Shown here: piece by piece, positions 33,390 through 43,984 of the stretch
Numbering within the stretch: position 1 is the stretch's first letter
Layout: each line of letters opens with the position of its first letter
Assembly: GCA_039619475.1 (NCBI GenBank)
Contig: CM077115.1
Location: 413,362,557-413,426,556, forward strand
Source: Icerya purchasi
Lineage: Eukaryota > Arthropoda > Insecta > Hemiptera > Monophlebidae
Direction: 5' to 3'
Length of the DNA: 64,000 bases
The notes under the pieces: generated by a model
Told to the model about the DNA's origin: nothing
The model's database searches: none
Seen by the model: only the letters and a program-made list of their open reading frames with translations
Position numbers and translations under genes: made by a program

Positions 33390-34157
33390 TTAAAGAACAC
33401 GGTGTAATTGCAAATATAGAGCAGAATGATAGTAATTTAAGAAGTTGTAGCACCATCAGGTTCTCCGGCATGCATTATAACTTGTTCTGAAGGATCTCTT
33501 TTCCAGCAGAACGACAGATTCTGGATCCGGATGGTCAGTTACAAATGATGGTGAAATATCATCGTCACTAAAAATGTCCGTATTGAGTGAGGAAATATCC
33601 ATCGTTTGAAAACCACTCATGATACTTGTGTCTAACCAAAGGGCGGTTAATCTGCAACAATGTTTGTTATGTTGTAGATAGTTACCGTCTTTCCCGGCTT
33701 AATTTGTAGCCGATTATCTTGTGAAGAAGCTCAATACTTCTGTTCGCATCTTAAAATAACAGAAAAACACATATTAGTTTCGTCTCAAAATCCGTGGGGT
33801 TAGTTGAGTAAGCAACAACCAGCCCCAACCGAAACATTTGAAAAACAGTGAGGCTAGGAAAAAATCGTTTGAATAAGAACCAAGTCGTTTCTAGAAATCG
33901 TAAAAATACAGTAAGTTTAATACTTACGCGACGGAAAACGGATAATTGTTAAAGCGTACCGAAGAAAAACGAACCGAAACTAATCTTTTACTTTTTCGTC
34001 ACAAAATTGGAAGTTTCAATGTGCGACAATAGGATATCAAGCCCTACCTGAAGGAAATACCACTGTCTAACCAACTACGCCACTGTAGTTGGTATATATA
34101 TATATATATATATAAATATATAAATATATATATATATATATGTATACATATATATAT
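33390..34157. other. No gene; TA microsatellite at the end
   Basis: A weak direct repeat (GGTATAATTGCAAGTA at 33299 and GGTGTAATTGCAAATA at 33401) brackets the ribozyme-like motif. The remainder is unassigned. A (TA)n/(TAA)n tract occupies about 34092-34157. Confidence 0.45.
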
Positions 34158-34801
34158 CAGTGGCGGATTCCGGGAGGGGGATGATAAACATCGTCCCATA
34201 AAAAAGAACCAAAACCTCGATGAAAAAATTTGTTACAACAGAGAAACTTAATTTATACCACAAAAAAATTTGTATAAATGTTATATCTATGAATTTAATA
34301 TTTAATACTGTTTTCTAGTAAAACTCTTAATGTTACGTTTTTATATTGTTTTAAACGCAACTGTCATCAATCTTTTGCCTTTTTTATTTCTCCTTAGTTT
34401 TTATTTTGTAATTTTAATTAAAAATAGTTCAATGTGAAATGTATATATATGTATATATATATATATATTTAAACTTGCTCAGGGACAAACAATTCGGATC
34501 GGATTACTAACTAAAATAAAAAAGAAGTAAAGTCTAATAAAATACTGTCGTTCCATTCTTTCTTGTAATTTACTATTCAAATTCTAAACTAACATTTTTT
34601 AGCTAGAATTTTATAATTTCGTTTTATTTTTTACCTAAGAAGAAGAAGAAGAAAACACATTTTTAAATTTCTAAAGAGGTGGTCGCTATTTGATTTTCTT
34701 TAAGCAACAAGGTACTTCTCAAATCTCTACTGTCTACTATATAAGATATTATGTAATTATATAATTTCTCTCCCCAAAATGTATCTCTGGATTCGCCCCT
34801 G
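34158..34801. mobile_element. MITE, ~644 bp, hAT-like ends
   Basis: The left end is CAGTGGCGGATTCCGGGAGG and the reverse complement of the right end is CAGGGGCGAATCCAGAGATA. A second copy in the opposite orientation is at 55229-55803 with long stretches of similarity. Both flanks are TA repeats, so the target duplication cannot be read. Internal A/T-rich sequence has no ORF. Confidence 0.75.
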
Positions 34802-34805
34802 TATG

Positions 34806-34836
<31 letters not shown>

Positions 34837-35357
34837 AGCGTATACACGTTATTAGTTTTTTTTCGGCCAATCTGAAATTTGTTTAATATAATTACAATAA
34901 TAGTTTAACTTCGAAACATTTAAATGTATGTGCAACAAAGTTTTTTTTAAATTTTGTCCACGGCAGCGGTCTGAAATAATCCTTCATCATAGTATGTCAG
35001 TATCATAAAGGTAACACTTGAAAAGTTAATAAACTCTAATTAATATTATCGAATAATTAGTGGAGTTACATAAAATTCGATAAATGAAAAGGTATAGTGT
35101 AATTTAAATTGAAACGAGCATAGATTAAGTAAATAAGTATTGCCAGAAAAGAGCGATTTTAAAAAATTTCCTTGTACAACGAAAAATATTATTATACTGT
35201 TTCTCTTCGGATGTTTCGTTTAAAACGATCGCAGACTTTATGAATTCCAAAATATATGGCAAGCGGACGCGTAAAAAATAATCAGAAATTTATAACTGAT
35301 CTGAAATTTATGGATTTACTTCTGCAATAAGACGTATTATACATTCGGGTGTTTTCT
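34802..35357. other. No gene recognised
   Basis: A (TA)n tract (about 34802-34838) followed by unassigned AT-rich sequence. Confidence 0.5.
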
Positions 35358-35781
35358 TTAAGGGGGGAAATAGAGATGTAGAGGCTTCAAAAAATTCAAT
35401 TTTTTTCTTCTTCCATAAATTGCTTGTAAAACTATTCAAAAATATACTCCTGAAATTTCAAAACAAAATTCCAATTCGTTCAAAAGTTATAACCGATTAA
35501 GTGAGTGTCCCAAAAGGTCGGAGCGCGTGGCATGTAATACGGAGTGGTCGAGCAGGTAGTCATTCATGTACTACCGGAAATGTATTTGAAAGGGAAAAGA
35601 ACATTAGCGGATGTTCTTTTGATTCTTTTCACAATAGAGACCTTGGATGGGACTGAAATGTTAAGGAAAAGAAAAAATTGGAAGCAAGAGGAAAACTGAC
35701 AGTAGAGGCTTTAGTGAAAAAATTATAGCTTGGCTATTAGAAGAAATGTTAATAGCGTCGAAGACATGAAAAAAGACCATA

Positions 35782-36334
35782 ATGACAACTTATAACTACA
35801 TCATATCAACGGACGACGATCCGAAATATGACGTTTGCCCAGCGGGTGTAGAGACAGCTGGCGTAAATCAAAACAAGCAGAAGCTCTTGGAACAATTGCA
35901 TCCTGAAGTTCAAAAAGGAATTCTCCCAATTTATGAGAATTTATCGAGAGATGATTCACTGGAGAGATGTTTCATATCCAAAACGCGAATGAAAGTTTCA
36001 ACTGAATGGTTTAGCGATTATTGGCTTTGAAAACTTACATTCCGACTTGAAAATCGTTGAAGTCGCTGCATATTTGGCTGCTAGCTTGTTCAATGAAGGT
36101 AGTACAAGTATTTTATCAATTACGAACGAGCTGAATATTATAGTCGGTAATCGTAGCTTCAATCACTCCCAAGAAGTAGATAATCGACGCGTAATCTGAC
36201 AAAATCGGCGCAGCTCCTTAGACAGTAAGGAAGCTGGAAAAGCCCGAAAAGAAAAGTTGTAAGCTGAAAATGAAGCATACGATGCTGAAGAAGGATTGAA
36301 ATATACGGTGCTGGAATCGCTGATTAACCAGTAA
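35782..36334 (+). pseudogene. Mutator-like transposase C-terminal remnant
   Basis: An open piece (35782-36030) has DDPKYDVCPAGVE, then LHPEVQKGILPIYENLS and LERCFISKTRMK. This is the pattern seen in animal Mutator-like transposase proteins, where a CP-G-W segment is followed by PxYxxLS and a LERCxxGxTQNxNES box. The NES box is mutated here. In another frame follow ENLHSDLKIVEVAAYLAAS and FNEGSTSILSITNELNI, then NEAYDAEEGLKYTVLE before a stop at about 36334. At least one frameshift and several stops are present. The catalytic N-terminal part is not visible. Confidence 0.6.
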
Positions 36335-36771
36335 TTTGGTTAAATTGATTCATCATTGCTTTAAATTAACCTTTTCTGCCACTTTTGTTTTCAATCGCGT
36401 TTTTCTCGAAACGACTTTTTTCCAATTTGTGTACACTCTAGTTTAAAAAGGTTTTAATCAATTAATTTACTATTTGGCATACGGTTTCTTTACATAAATA
36501 CACTCTAGTTGAACTTAAATCCTAAACAATATCTTTATTTAAAGTATTTTTTTTTTTTATTGTTAAAAAAAGTATGAAAAAATAATAATGCTTTATGTTC
36601 ACACACCTTTTAAAATAATTAATTTTCAATTTTTTCGAGGGGAGTTCACGTAGAAGAGACATAAAAAAAGTATATTCTTTAAATGTAGGTGAATACATCC
36701 TGTTTGTTAAAATGGTATAATAAAATAAACTTTAATAACAAACAATATAGATCAATAAATTAGATAAATAC

Positions 36772-36816
36772 CTATTTAGAAACGTTTTCGGGCATAACCC
36801 ATCATCAGCTAACACT
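36772..36816 (-). ncRNA. Hammerhead-ribozyme-like motif, minus-strand arm
   Basis: Mirror image of the plus-strand motif in the right arm of the palindrome, with core TCATCAG at 36802-36808 as read on the plus strand. Both transcripts of this locus would carry a ribozyme in one orientation and its complement in the other. Confidence 0.55.
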
Positions 36817-36860
36817 AACTTAAAGGGAAATTAAGACATGTTTTAATTTCCCTTTAAGTT

Positions 36861-36905
36861 AGTGTTAGCTGATGATGGGTTATGCCCGAAAACGTTTCTA
36901 AATAG
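36861..36905 (+). ncRNA. Hammerhead-ribozyme-like motif, plus-strand arm
   Basis: TTAG (36865-36868), core CTGATGA (36869-36875), a stem II hairpin GGG TTATG CCC after one extra T, GAA (36888-36890), palindromic AACGTT (36891-36896), T at the cleavage position (36897), then CTAA (36898-36901), which pairs with TTAG as stem I. All conserved core bases of a type I hammerhead are present. Stem III is too short for a monomer and would need a dimer, as described for Penelope-associated hammerheads. Confidence 0.6.
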
Positions 36906-37236
36906 GTATTTATCTAATTTATTGATCTATATTGTTTGTTATTAAAGTTTATTTTATTATAGTATATTCTTTGTGCAATTGATTTCGGATGGAAATTGCG
37001 ACCTCCAAGATGTGTACACAAACTGCTCAGTCGGATGGCGACCTACAATGTGCGGCAGTTGATATCTCCGTTAATTTTAGAGGAGAATTTTTGAAAATTT
37101 CAGAATATATAATCTTAAATATATGTATAAAATGACCTCACAATATCAATAAATTATATGAATTCTTTATGTGCTAAAAAAAAATTCATGAGAATCACTA
37201 CAAAAACGCCGTCCTACACCTATTTCCCCCCTTAAA

Positions 37237-40200
37237 AGCTGTAGTGAATTCGTAATAAATGCCATCATTATCAATGAATAATATTCTCTATACGTTTAAC
37301 CACTAACTTGTGTCATATTTTGAATAATTGTATTACTATAAGTGTTTTGTTAAAAATTCTACATTTCGGAAAATGCTTGCGATTAATTTAAAATTGTATT
37401 TTTAGGTATTTATTTTCAAATGTTATTTTGCGACGATGCTATTCTCAAACTTATGTACAACTCGTTGTAGTACGTTTCGTAACAGTGATCGCAATAGACA
37501 GTACTTTTTTTTTTTTTTTAAGGTGTGTCTGGTGACTTTGCAATTGACAGAAAAATGTCGTATTAAAAAAACAAAATTAACACTTCAAGAACGTTCCTCA
37601 GAGTTCGTTGCTAATTGTAAAAAAAAAAAAAAAAAAAAAAAAAAGCGCACTGACTTAGAAAATACGCGGGCATGAAAAAAACAAAAAAAAAGTTGGTGCG
37701 GCCCTCATTAACGGGACCAAATAGGGAAAGTTAATTATGATTTTTTTTATAATGTTTCTTTCAATTTGTTCACATTTTAAATGTGCAAAAATGTGATTAT
37801 TGGCAGTTGTTTCTTTTTCTGTTTTTATTTATTTCTGCAAAACACAAAAATAAGGGAGTACTCTTTATGATTTTTCAGGCGGATTTTCTCCGTCTTCGTG
37901 TGATGAATTTAATTCTAGTTCGAAGCTTCATATTAGTAGGTTGGGTTTGAATTCGGTTTAACACGAAAAAAGTAATCGGTACTTTAAAGATTCTTCGCAA
38001 TGAATTACGGAAAAATGAAAATATTGTTCTCAACTGCGACAGTTGTAAAACAATTACGGATTAAAAAATGTACATCACCATAATCTTCTTCCGTTCTAGT
38101 ATTAAAGTTGCATTTTTATTTCGGAATTTGATGAATTTAAAATTACCGTTCTCGAATTTATATTTAAACTTCAAAATTAGTATTTTCACACCTTTTCGAA
38201 ATATCTACGCGTACATATTCAATTTGTTAAAAGTAGCTATTAAAATAATAAAATTATATAAATACCTATAAAACATCGTAAGATGGAATATTAGTTTTTC
38301 ACAAGGGAATTTCCCATCTTTAGTCGTGCGAAACGGAAAAAAGAACAGATACATTAATGAAGATAAATTTATTAGTACGCATTATTCGAATATCTGAAGC
38401 AGGTGACTAAATAGTTTACCTTCAGTTAGAAACGCAGTGTTTTCCGATAATCTAACAATATACGCATCAACGGCATCTGTACCGAAATAATTTTCCATCG
38501 TATTATTATTAGCATTAATATTTTCACTTTTATTACTATAGTTTTTTTGTTGGTTTTTTTTTGGCGGTTTTTCGAATTAAAATTAAATATTTAGCTAAAG
38601 AAATGATGTACTACTAATAAGGATGAATTTAGATCAGGTATTATTTGCATTCCTGAAGGAGTGGTCTAAATACCCGTAGTTTACCTTTAGCTCGAAACAT
38701 AGTGTTTTTTGAAAATTCGATAATACAGAGGTACATTTTAATTTCTCTCTTTACCAAGAGATAATTCAATCGTCTCACTAACATTAATATTTTCACATAT
38801 TTCATTCTTATTTTTTTTTTTCAAATTAAAATCAAATATTTAGATTAATTTTTACTAATATTCTTCGTTTTCTTCCCTAAATGAAAACAAATCATTTAAG
38901 TTTCTTTTGGATATTTAAATAATATACTAATAAGTTTATTTTTATTAGTATCTTTTTTCTGTTACTAAAGACGCAGGAAATTCCCGAAAAAAAAGATGTT
39001 TCTTGAATATTTTTGAATTCTCATTTTTAAGATGTTTCTTACCATTAATAATTTCATTCCATTTTCTTTTCTTTCATTTCATCATTAATTCCTCTTTTGT
39101 CAAAAATCGTACACATGTATAAAATACTTTCGTATTTTTTGATTATTTAAGTTTTCTACTGGAATTTTGATTTTGGCGACTGTAATTAATTATAACTGTT
39201 TCGTGTCACGGACTATTCATTTTTTCGTTAATTTCAAAAAACTGGTGTTCCAACAAAGATTGTGTCTCTGTCTTTCGCTCTCGCTACAGGAAAAATACCA
39301 ATTTCAGTTTTCGTTTCAATGTCGTTCTTTTCGCTGCGCTCATTTCTCTATTTCTTTATTTCGGTTTTCTATATATTCACCTATTCTATTAAACTGTAAT
39401 GTTTAAGCAGTTTTGTTGAGGCAACGGTAGCGGCCGTTATTCAAACCATGCGGCTGTTTGGAATACGTTGTAATTCCATGTTTCCATGTTGTAATTCGTA
39501 TTTTTTTTCTTTCTTCACATTTCGTTGTTTACTTACAATTTTTTCCCGTCATTTCTTTATTTTGTTTACTCGCTTCATTTTAATTATCTTCCACGTCTAT
39601 TTTTCCGTTGTTTTCCTTATTATTCGTTACTCTTTGTGTTAGAAAGCGGCCTTTTCAAAAGGCTACTTTTACGTGTTAATTCTTTTCGCAACTTTTGCGC
39701 AAAGTTTTTTTCAAATACGTTTTACGATCCCCTTCGAGAGAACCCATTTTTTTGGTCCGTAATTGCTTTTTAATGCAAACAGGTGGTAAGAGTTTGCGTG
39801 AAAAAAATGACAATGTCGACTTGTTTACCGCAGTCCACTATTGTAAAATGTTTTAAGAGTCTAGATTAACGTAAAAACACAAATACGTTTCAAATATCCA
39901 CTGATCGCGTCTGTATGTATTTTGCGTCATGTTTCAAAGAGGCACCTGCGAAAGCTTTACAATTTTGGGATTTTGCAGAAGAGGATATTTTATTTATTAA
40001 GAACAAAAGTTTCGTCAAGCATTTTTTCTATTTTTTGGTAAATTATTATTTTTGTTATCATTATATGTTCCGTAATTTACAGAGTTATTTCTTTAAATTA
40101 AGGACGGATTACAGTTACAGTACGTACTCAAATAGTCATTTTAGTCTGCTATGGCCGCAATTAACAAAGATGTTTTTTTAAAAAAAAATATATAATTTAT

Positions 40201-40513
40201 TATAAAAATTTAATAAAAATAAGTAAAAATAATTATTTGATAAATATATTTTGGAGTGATATATAAGTTAAGGTGATATTATCGTAACTTTTCGGAGTCG
40301 GCGTCAAATTCACATTGCAATAATAATTACAAAAAAATACATTAATATTCATTAAATTGCTCCTAGGTATTTTAATTTGGTGCCTACTGTTATAAGCATT
40401 AATGTTGTATAATAATTACAATAATATCACTTTAAAGTATATCACTCTGAAGTATATTTTTTATCGAATAATTACTTTTTACTGTTTAGTGCATTTTTAT
40501 TAAATTTTTATAA
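37237..40513. other. No gene recognised; one diverged tandem duplication
   Basis: AT-rich. Two adjacent units of about 265 bp (about 38345-38600 and 38610-38850) share CTGAAG, AGTTTACCTT, AACATAGTGTTTT-like and ATTAATATTTTCAC words and are an old tandem duplication. Long A-runs at 37619-37643 (24 A) and T-runs at 37506-37519. ORFs at 39167-39773 and 39915 are hydrophobic products of T-rich sequence, with no domain. Confidence 0.4.
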
Positions 40514-40584
40514 TAAACTAGCCATTACCCACGAACCGCCCGTGTATTAATAGCCGTTTAAATTTCTGTACTTGGATATTCATA

Positions 40585-40700
40585 AAAAAACGTTTTTATT
40601 TATATTTATTTATTGTATTTACAAGTCGCTTTTGGACTACAACGTCATTAGCGACTACGGTTTTACAGAGAATTATAACATTTTATGTTGAATATTGTTT
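40585..40700 (-). mobile_element. LINE 3' end fragment
   Basis: Reverse complement of the 3' UTR at about 59650-59735 (GTAGTCGCTAATGAC, AGTCCAAAAGCGACTTGTAA and an AAAT tail). Only the last ~100 bases are present. Confidence 0.7.
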
Positions 40701-41524
40701 TATCTGAAATTATATTTACGTAAAGATTAAATGAAATTATAAGATTTCAAAAAAAAGCTTTTAAAAAACGGTTAAATTCGGTTACATACGTTATATTTTT
40801 TTTATTATTACACGAACATACAATTTACAGGAAATATATAACGTAAATTATAAAACATATTACACGTAATAAAACATTAAAAATTAAAAAATTTTAAAAA
40901 TAAAATTAGTCCGACCGGCATCATCTTCGACATATTCATGTCCTATTTTATGTAAATTGAACGTATTTATGTTCGTGTAATGATAAAAAAATATAACGTA
41001 TGTAACTGAATTTAACAGCTTTTTTAAAAGCTTTTTTTTGAAATATTATCATTTCATTTACAGGTGCGATTACGGAAAGAAAAAACAAATATAATACGTA
41101 AAGATTCCGTCATTCTTTCTTTTGGGGGAAACATGTTTATCACCATCAAACAAAAAATGGTCTTCACGCTTCACGTTTAGCTGAAGATTATCGGTCTTTA
41201 TATGTATAACCTGTCTGTCGTGATTTAACAAGAAGTGTTCGCTCAACTAAATAACATACATAGCCATCAAGTTTGAAGGGCCCGAGATATATTTACACGG
41301 TGATCTTCCGTAATTACACATTTAAGAGAACATCTTCACATATCTTTCAACTTATTTGATTAAAATTAATCTATAACCGTAAAAGCAAACTACAATAGTT
41401 GAGTAAGGATTTCAAATTTGAGCGTTAATAAAATTCCCTGTAGCAAATATCAAAAATTCCATTGCAGCATTTTATATTTCTCCTTAAAGTAATAGAAAAT
41501 ACTATATTTTTTTAACTCTCCGCA

Positions 41525-41870
41525 ATAAGTACAGCAGCTAGGCTAGGACCGTTTCTCCTGCACTGTCCCCTCCATCCTGATGATGCAGTTATTTGCGACG
41601 CCGATCATTTGTTCTTCTAGTGTTCACCTCTTTCTGTGCAGCGTTTTGCTTTGTATTCCTATTTGTCGAGGCTCGGGATTCCTGCTGCTCATTGTGCTTC
41701 GTATATCCTGTCCTTTCCTTTTCCACTAGTTATTCCTGCTATTTGTTACTTTTTAAGCAATGATTTCTGATGATCGGATTAAAATATAACCGACTTCTTG
41801 CCTTACTATTTGTTTCTGGGTGAAGGTCCTTGGTTGACGAGCCCAAGCAAAAAAAAAAAGAAAAAAGGAC
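41525..41870 (+). mobile_element. 5'-truncated LINE tail
   Basis: The plus strand encodes VICDADHLFF, a stop, CSPLSVQRFALYSYLSRLG and YILSFPFPLVIPAICYFL, the C-terminal end of the common LINE family. It is followed by the 3' UTR with GGTGAAGGTCCTTGGTTGAC and an A-rich tail near 41850. The in-frame stop in the Cys motif shows it is dead. Confidence 0.78.
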
Positions 41871-42582
41871 CGCGACTTATATGTTTAGATAACGTCATGG
41901 AGGTTTGAGTAACTTAAAAAGTGAAGTAACGGAACGCGGTATATTTACCTACGTCAGAAATTAAAATTTTTTATCCAGAGTTTAACATTTACCATGGTAA
42001 TCATTTTATTTAAAATTTTATAAAAGTGATTTTATTTTTTTTTTATTCGTTCCGTATGCATTTCTGTACTGCTGGTCTCATCTCAAACTACTTAAAATTT
42101 CATATTTCGTGAAGGAAAGGGGGTGGAAAACTCAGCCATACCTTAAAACTTTCGTTTGGACAACACGAATACACCTTAAAAATTTCAGCATGATCCGTCC
42201 AGCGGTACAGGAATGCATACGGGACAATCAAACAAACATAGAAACAAATAAACATTCATTTTTATATATATACAGATTTTGAAGTCGGTATTTTTGTTAA
42301 AGAACATGTAATTCTAAAATGTTTAGCATTACACTTAAATTTGTTGTCATTTATTTGCACGGTAAAAACATTAAAATATATAATCGCTTTCCTCATTTAA
42401 AGCTACATTTCCATGGTAATTTGGCAAATTGATAGTATTTTAAGTCATTCGCCTCTGTTATACTAGTTAGAAATTATCTAAAGGAGCGCATTTTTTCGCG
42501 TTTCTTGATCAATACTCAGTTTATGTTCACCAATTTTCATTAATAAAATCGGCCCACATGAATATTAGTTACGCGCGAACAA

Positions 42583-43013
42583 TTGATTAGTTGTCATTAA
42601 ATGTAAATAAGTCCATATCTGTTTGTTAATATTTGTAAAATTAAATAAATAAATACCCCATATTAATAAAAAAAAATTAATATTAAATAATCTATATTTA
42701 AATAAATTAAAATAAAGATCTCAATGTAAGGAAACGTTTTCAGGCGCAATAGCCCATCATCAATTAACAATAAATAGAGTACACTGAGATAAAACTAAAA
42801 TCAAACATCTCAGTGTATTCTATTTATTGTTAATTGATGATGGGCTATTGCGCCTGAAAACGTTTCCTTACATTGAGATATTTATTTTAATTTATTTAAA
42901 TATAGATTATTTAATATTAATTTTTTAAATTAATATGGGGTATTTATTTATTTGATTTTATAAATATTAACAAACAGGTATGGACTTATTTACATTTAAT
43001 AACACAAGTAATC
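42583..43013. repeat. ~430-bp palindrome with paired hammerhead-like motifs
   Basis: Reverse-complementary arms meet at about 42793-42798. Outer words are TTAAATGTAAATAAGTCCAT on the left and the mirror on the right. Each arm holds a motif like that of the 36.8-kb palindrome: TTGATGA then GAAAACGTTTC on the plus strand (42834-42866), and its mirror at 42731-42766. The core C is changed to T, which should impair cleavage. No target duplication was found. It is a relative of the 36.8-kb palindrome by its GAAACGTTTTC...CCCATCATCA words. Confidence 0.65.
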
Positions 43014-43524
43014 AGTATAAAGGCAAGATGTAAATGAAGTCTCAAAAAATTTGCACTGCAGAGCAGAGCGCTCAAGATAAAAGCATTTAATAAACACGTG
43101 CTAATCCTTTCACGACAAATCGTTTACAATGTTCGAGGGCAGGAAGCTGATATAAAGCAAAAACGAGAAGACAGCTGAAACGAATGGAGGTGAACGATAG
43201 AGACAACAAAAGGAAACGAGAGAAACCGCGGATGAAAGGGAAGGATGGATTGAACGGATGAAATGAATAATAATTAGAAAAAATAAGAAGCGGAAATCTC
43301 CGGCTGAAATCTGAAATGGTAACATAGATTGAAAAATGTGATTTTTTGTTAAGAAAGAAAACGAGAAGAAGGTATCCACGCTTCATTGCTAGAGATATCT
43401 AGACGGCTAGGAACGCAGGTACGAATCGAATGGAGAGTGTATATGATTGAATGCGTACGGAAAATAATAAAGTGCCGAAAGAACGATTAGAAGAAGAATT
43501 AATGAAGGCGTTCATTTTTTTTAA

Positions 43525-43870
43525 AAATTATTTTGAGCATGTCGGCTAAGGACGTTACCCAATCCAAATGTATGACAGTATTAATGATTATAAAGGAAAA
43601 ATATTACAAATAGAACATATGAATGAAGCTAACAAAGGAATATCCAAGGGAGAAGGAAAAGAAAGGATGTTGCGAGCGCTGTAAGGTGTAGGGAGGCCAT
43701 GAAGCAAAATACCGGAATACAGTATCGCGCGTTCTGAAGAAATGAAAGGACATTCAAGTAAAATGTGATTCGCATCACAAATGAAGTTTGCTTTTGACGG
43801 ATCAAATAGGCAAAGAGGAGACTGGGTAATGGAGAAACGGAAGAACGAAGCAGGAAGCAAGCTGCGATTT
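43525..43870 (-). mobile_element. 5'-truncated LINE tail
   Basis: The minus strand encodes FICDANHILLECPFISSERA, then LHGLPTPYSARNILSFPSPL, a close match to the other copies, and reads into a 3' UTR with GGGTAACGTCCTTAGCCGAC and an A-rich tail (about 43518-43535 on the plus strand). Confidence 0.8.
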
Positions 43871-43984
43871 TACCAAAAATAAATTAATAGTAACCAGTAA
43901 ATGGATAGAGAATCGAATAAAATAAAACTAGCCGACTACGTAAACAAAATATTAAACTATTAAGAATGAGGGAAAAACAATTTT

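Larger units (their letters stand above)
36681..36960. mobile_element. Palindromic insertion with paired ribozyme motifs and 12-bp target duplication
   Basis: The near-perfect palindrome 36717-36960 folds about 36838 with arms of about 116 bases. Together with 36 bases on its left it is flanked by the exact 12-bp direct repeat AGTATATTCTTT (36669-36680 and 36961-36972), the mark of an insertion event. Each arm holds one hammerhead-like motif. The variable-length duplication and the ribozyme suggest a Penelope-like retroelement product, but no RT or GIY-YIG domain is present. Confidence 0.75.
35358..37236 (+). mobile_element. Degenerate Mutator-like (MULE) DNA transposon
   Basis: Outer ends share TTTAAGGGGGGAAATAG, direct at about 35358 and inverted at about 37222-37236, and similarity continues inward (TGTAG words). 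Between them is a decayed transposase C-terminus. A 9-bp duplication, expected for MULEs, was not found. A 280-bp palindromic insertion (36681-36960) sits in the 3' part. Confidence 0.6.
40514..42282. mobile_element. Composite repeat: insect ACTAGCCATTACCCACGAAC-type element with nested LINE tails
   Basis: The left edge starts ACTAGCCATTACCCACGAAC. The right part (about 42060-42282) has TCAGCATGATCCGTCCAGCG, then GCATACGGGACAATCAAACA and a TTTTTATATATATACAG end. Both are reminiscent of widespread short retroposon-like repeats in insect genomes. Whether the two parts belong to one insertion is uncertain. Two LINE tails lie between them. Confidence 0.4.

Noticed and set aside
32117..34157. TA tracts as possible centromeric or promoter signals
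   Set aside because: Simple microsatellites next to MITE ends; nothing supports a specific role.
43087..43386. Two overlapping 90-99 residue minus-strand ORFs
   Set aside because: Phe/Ser-rich translations of a purine-rich plus strand, in two frames at once; no motif.
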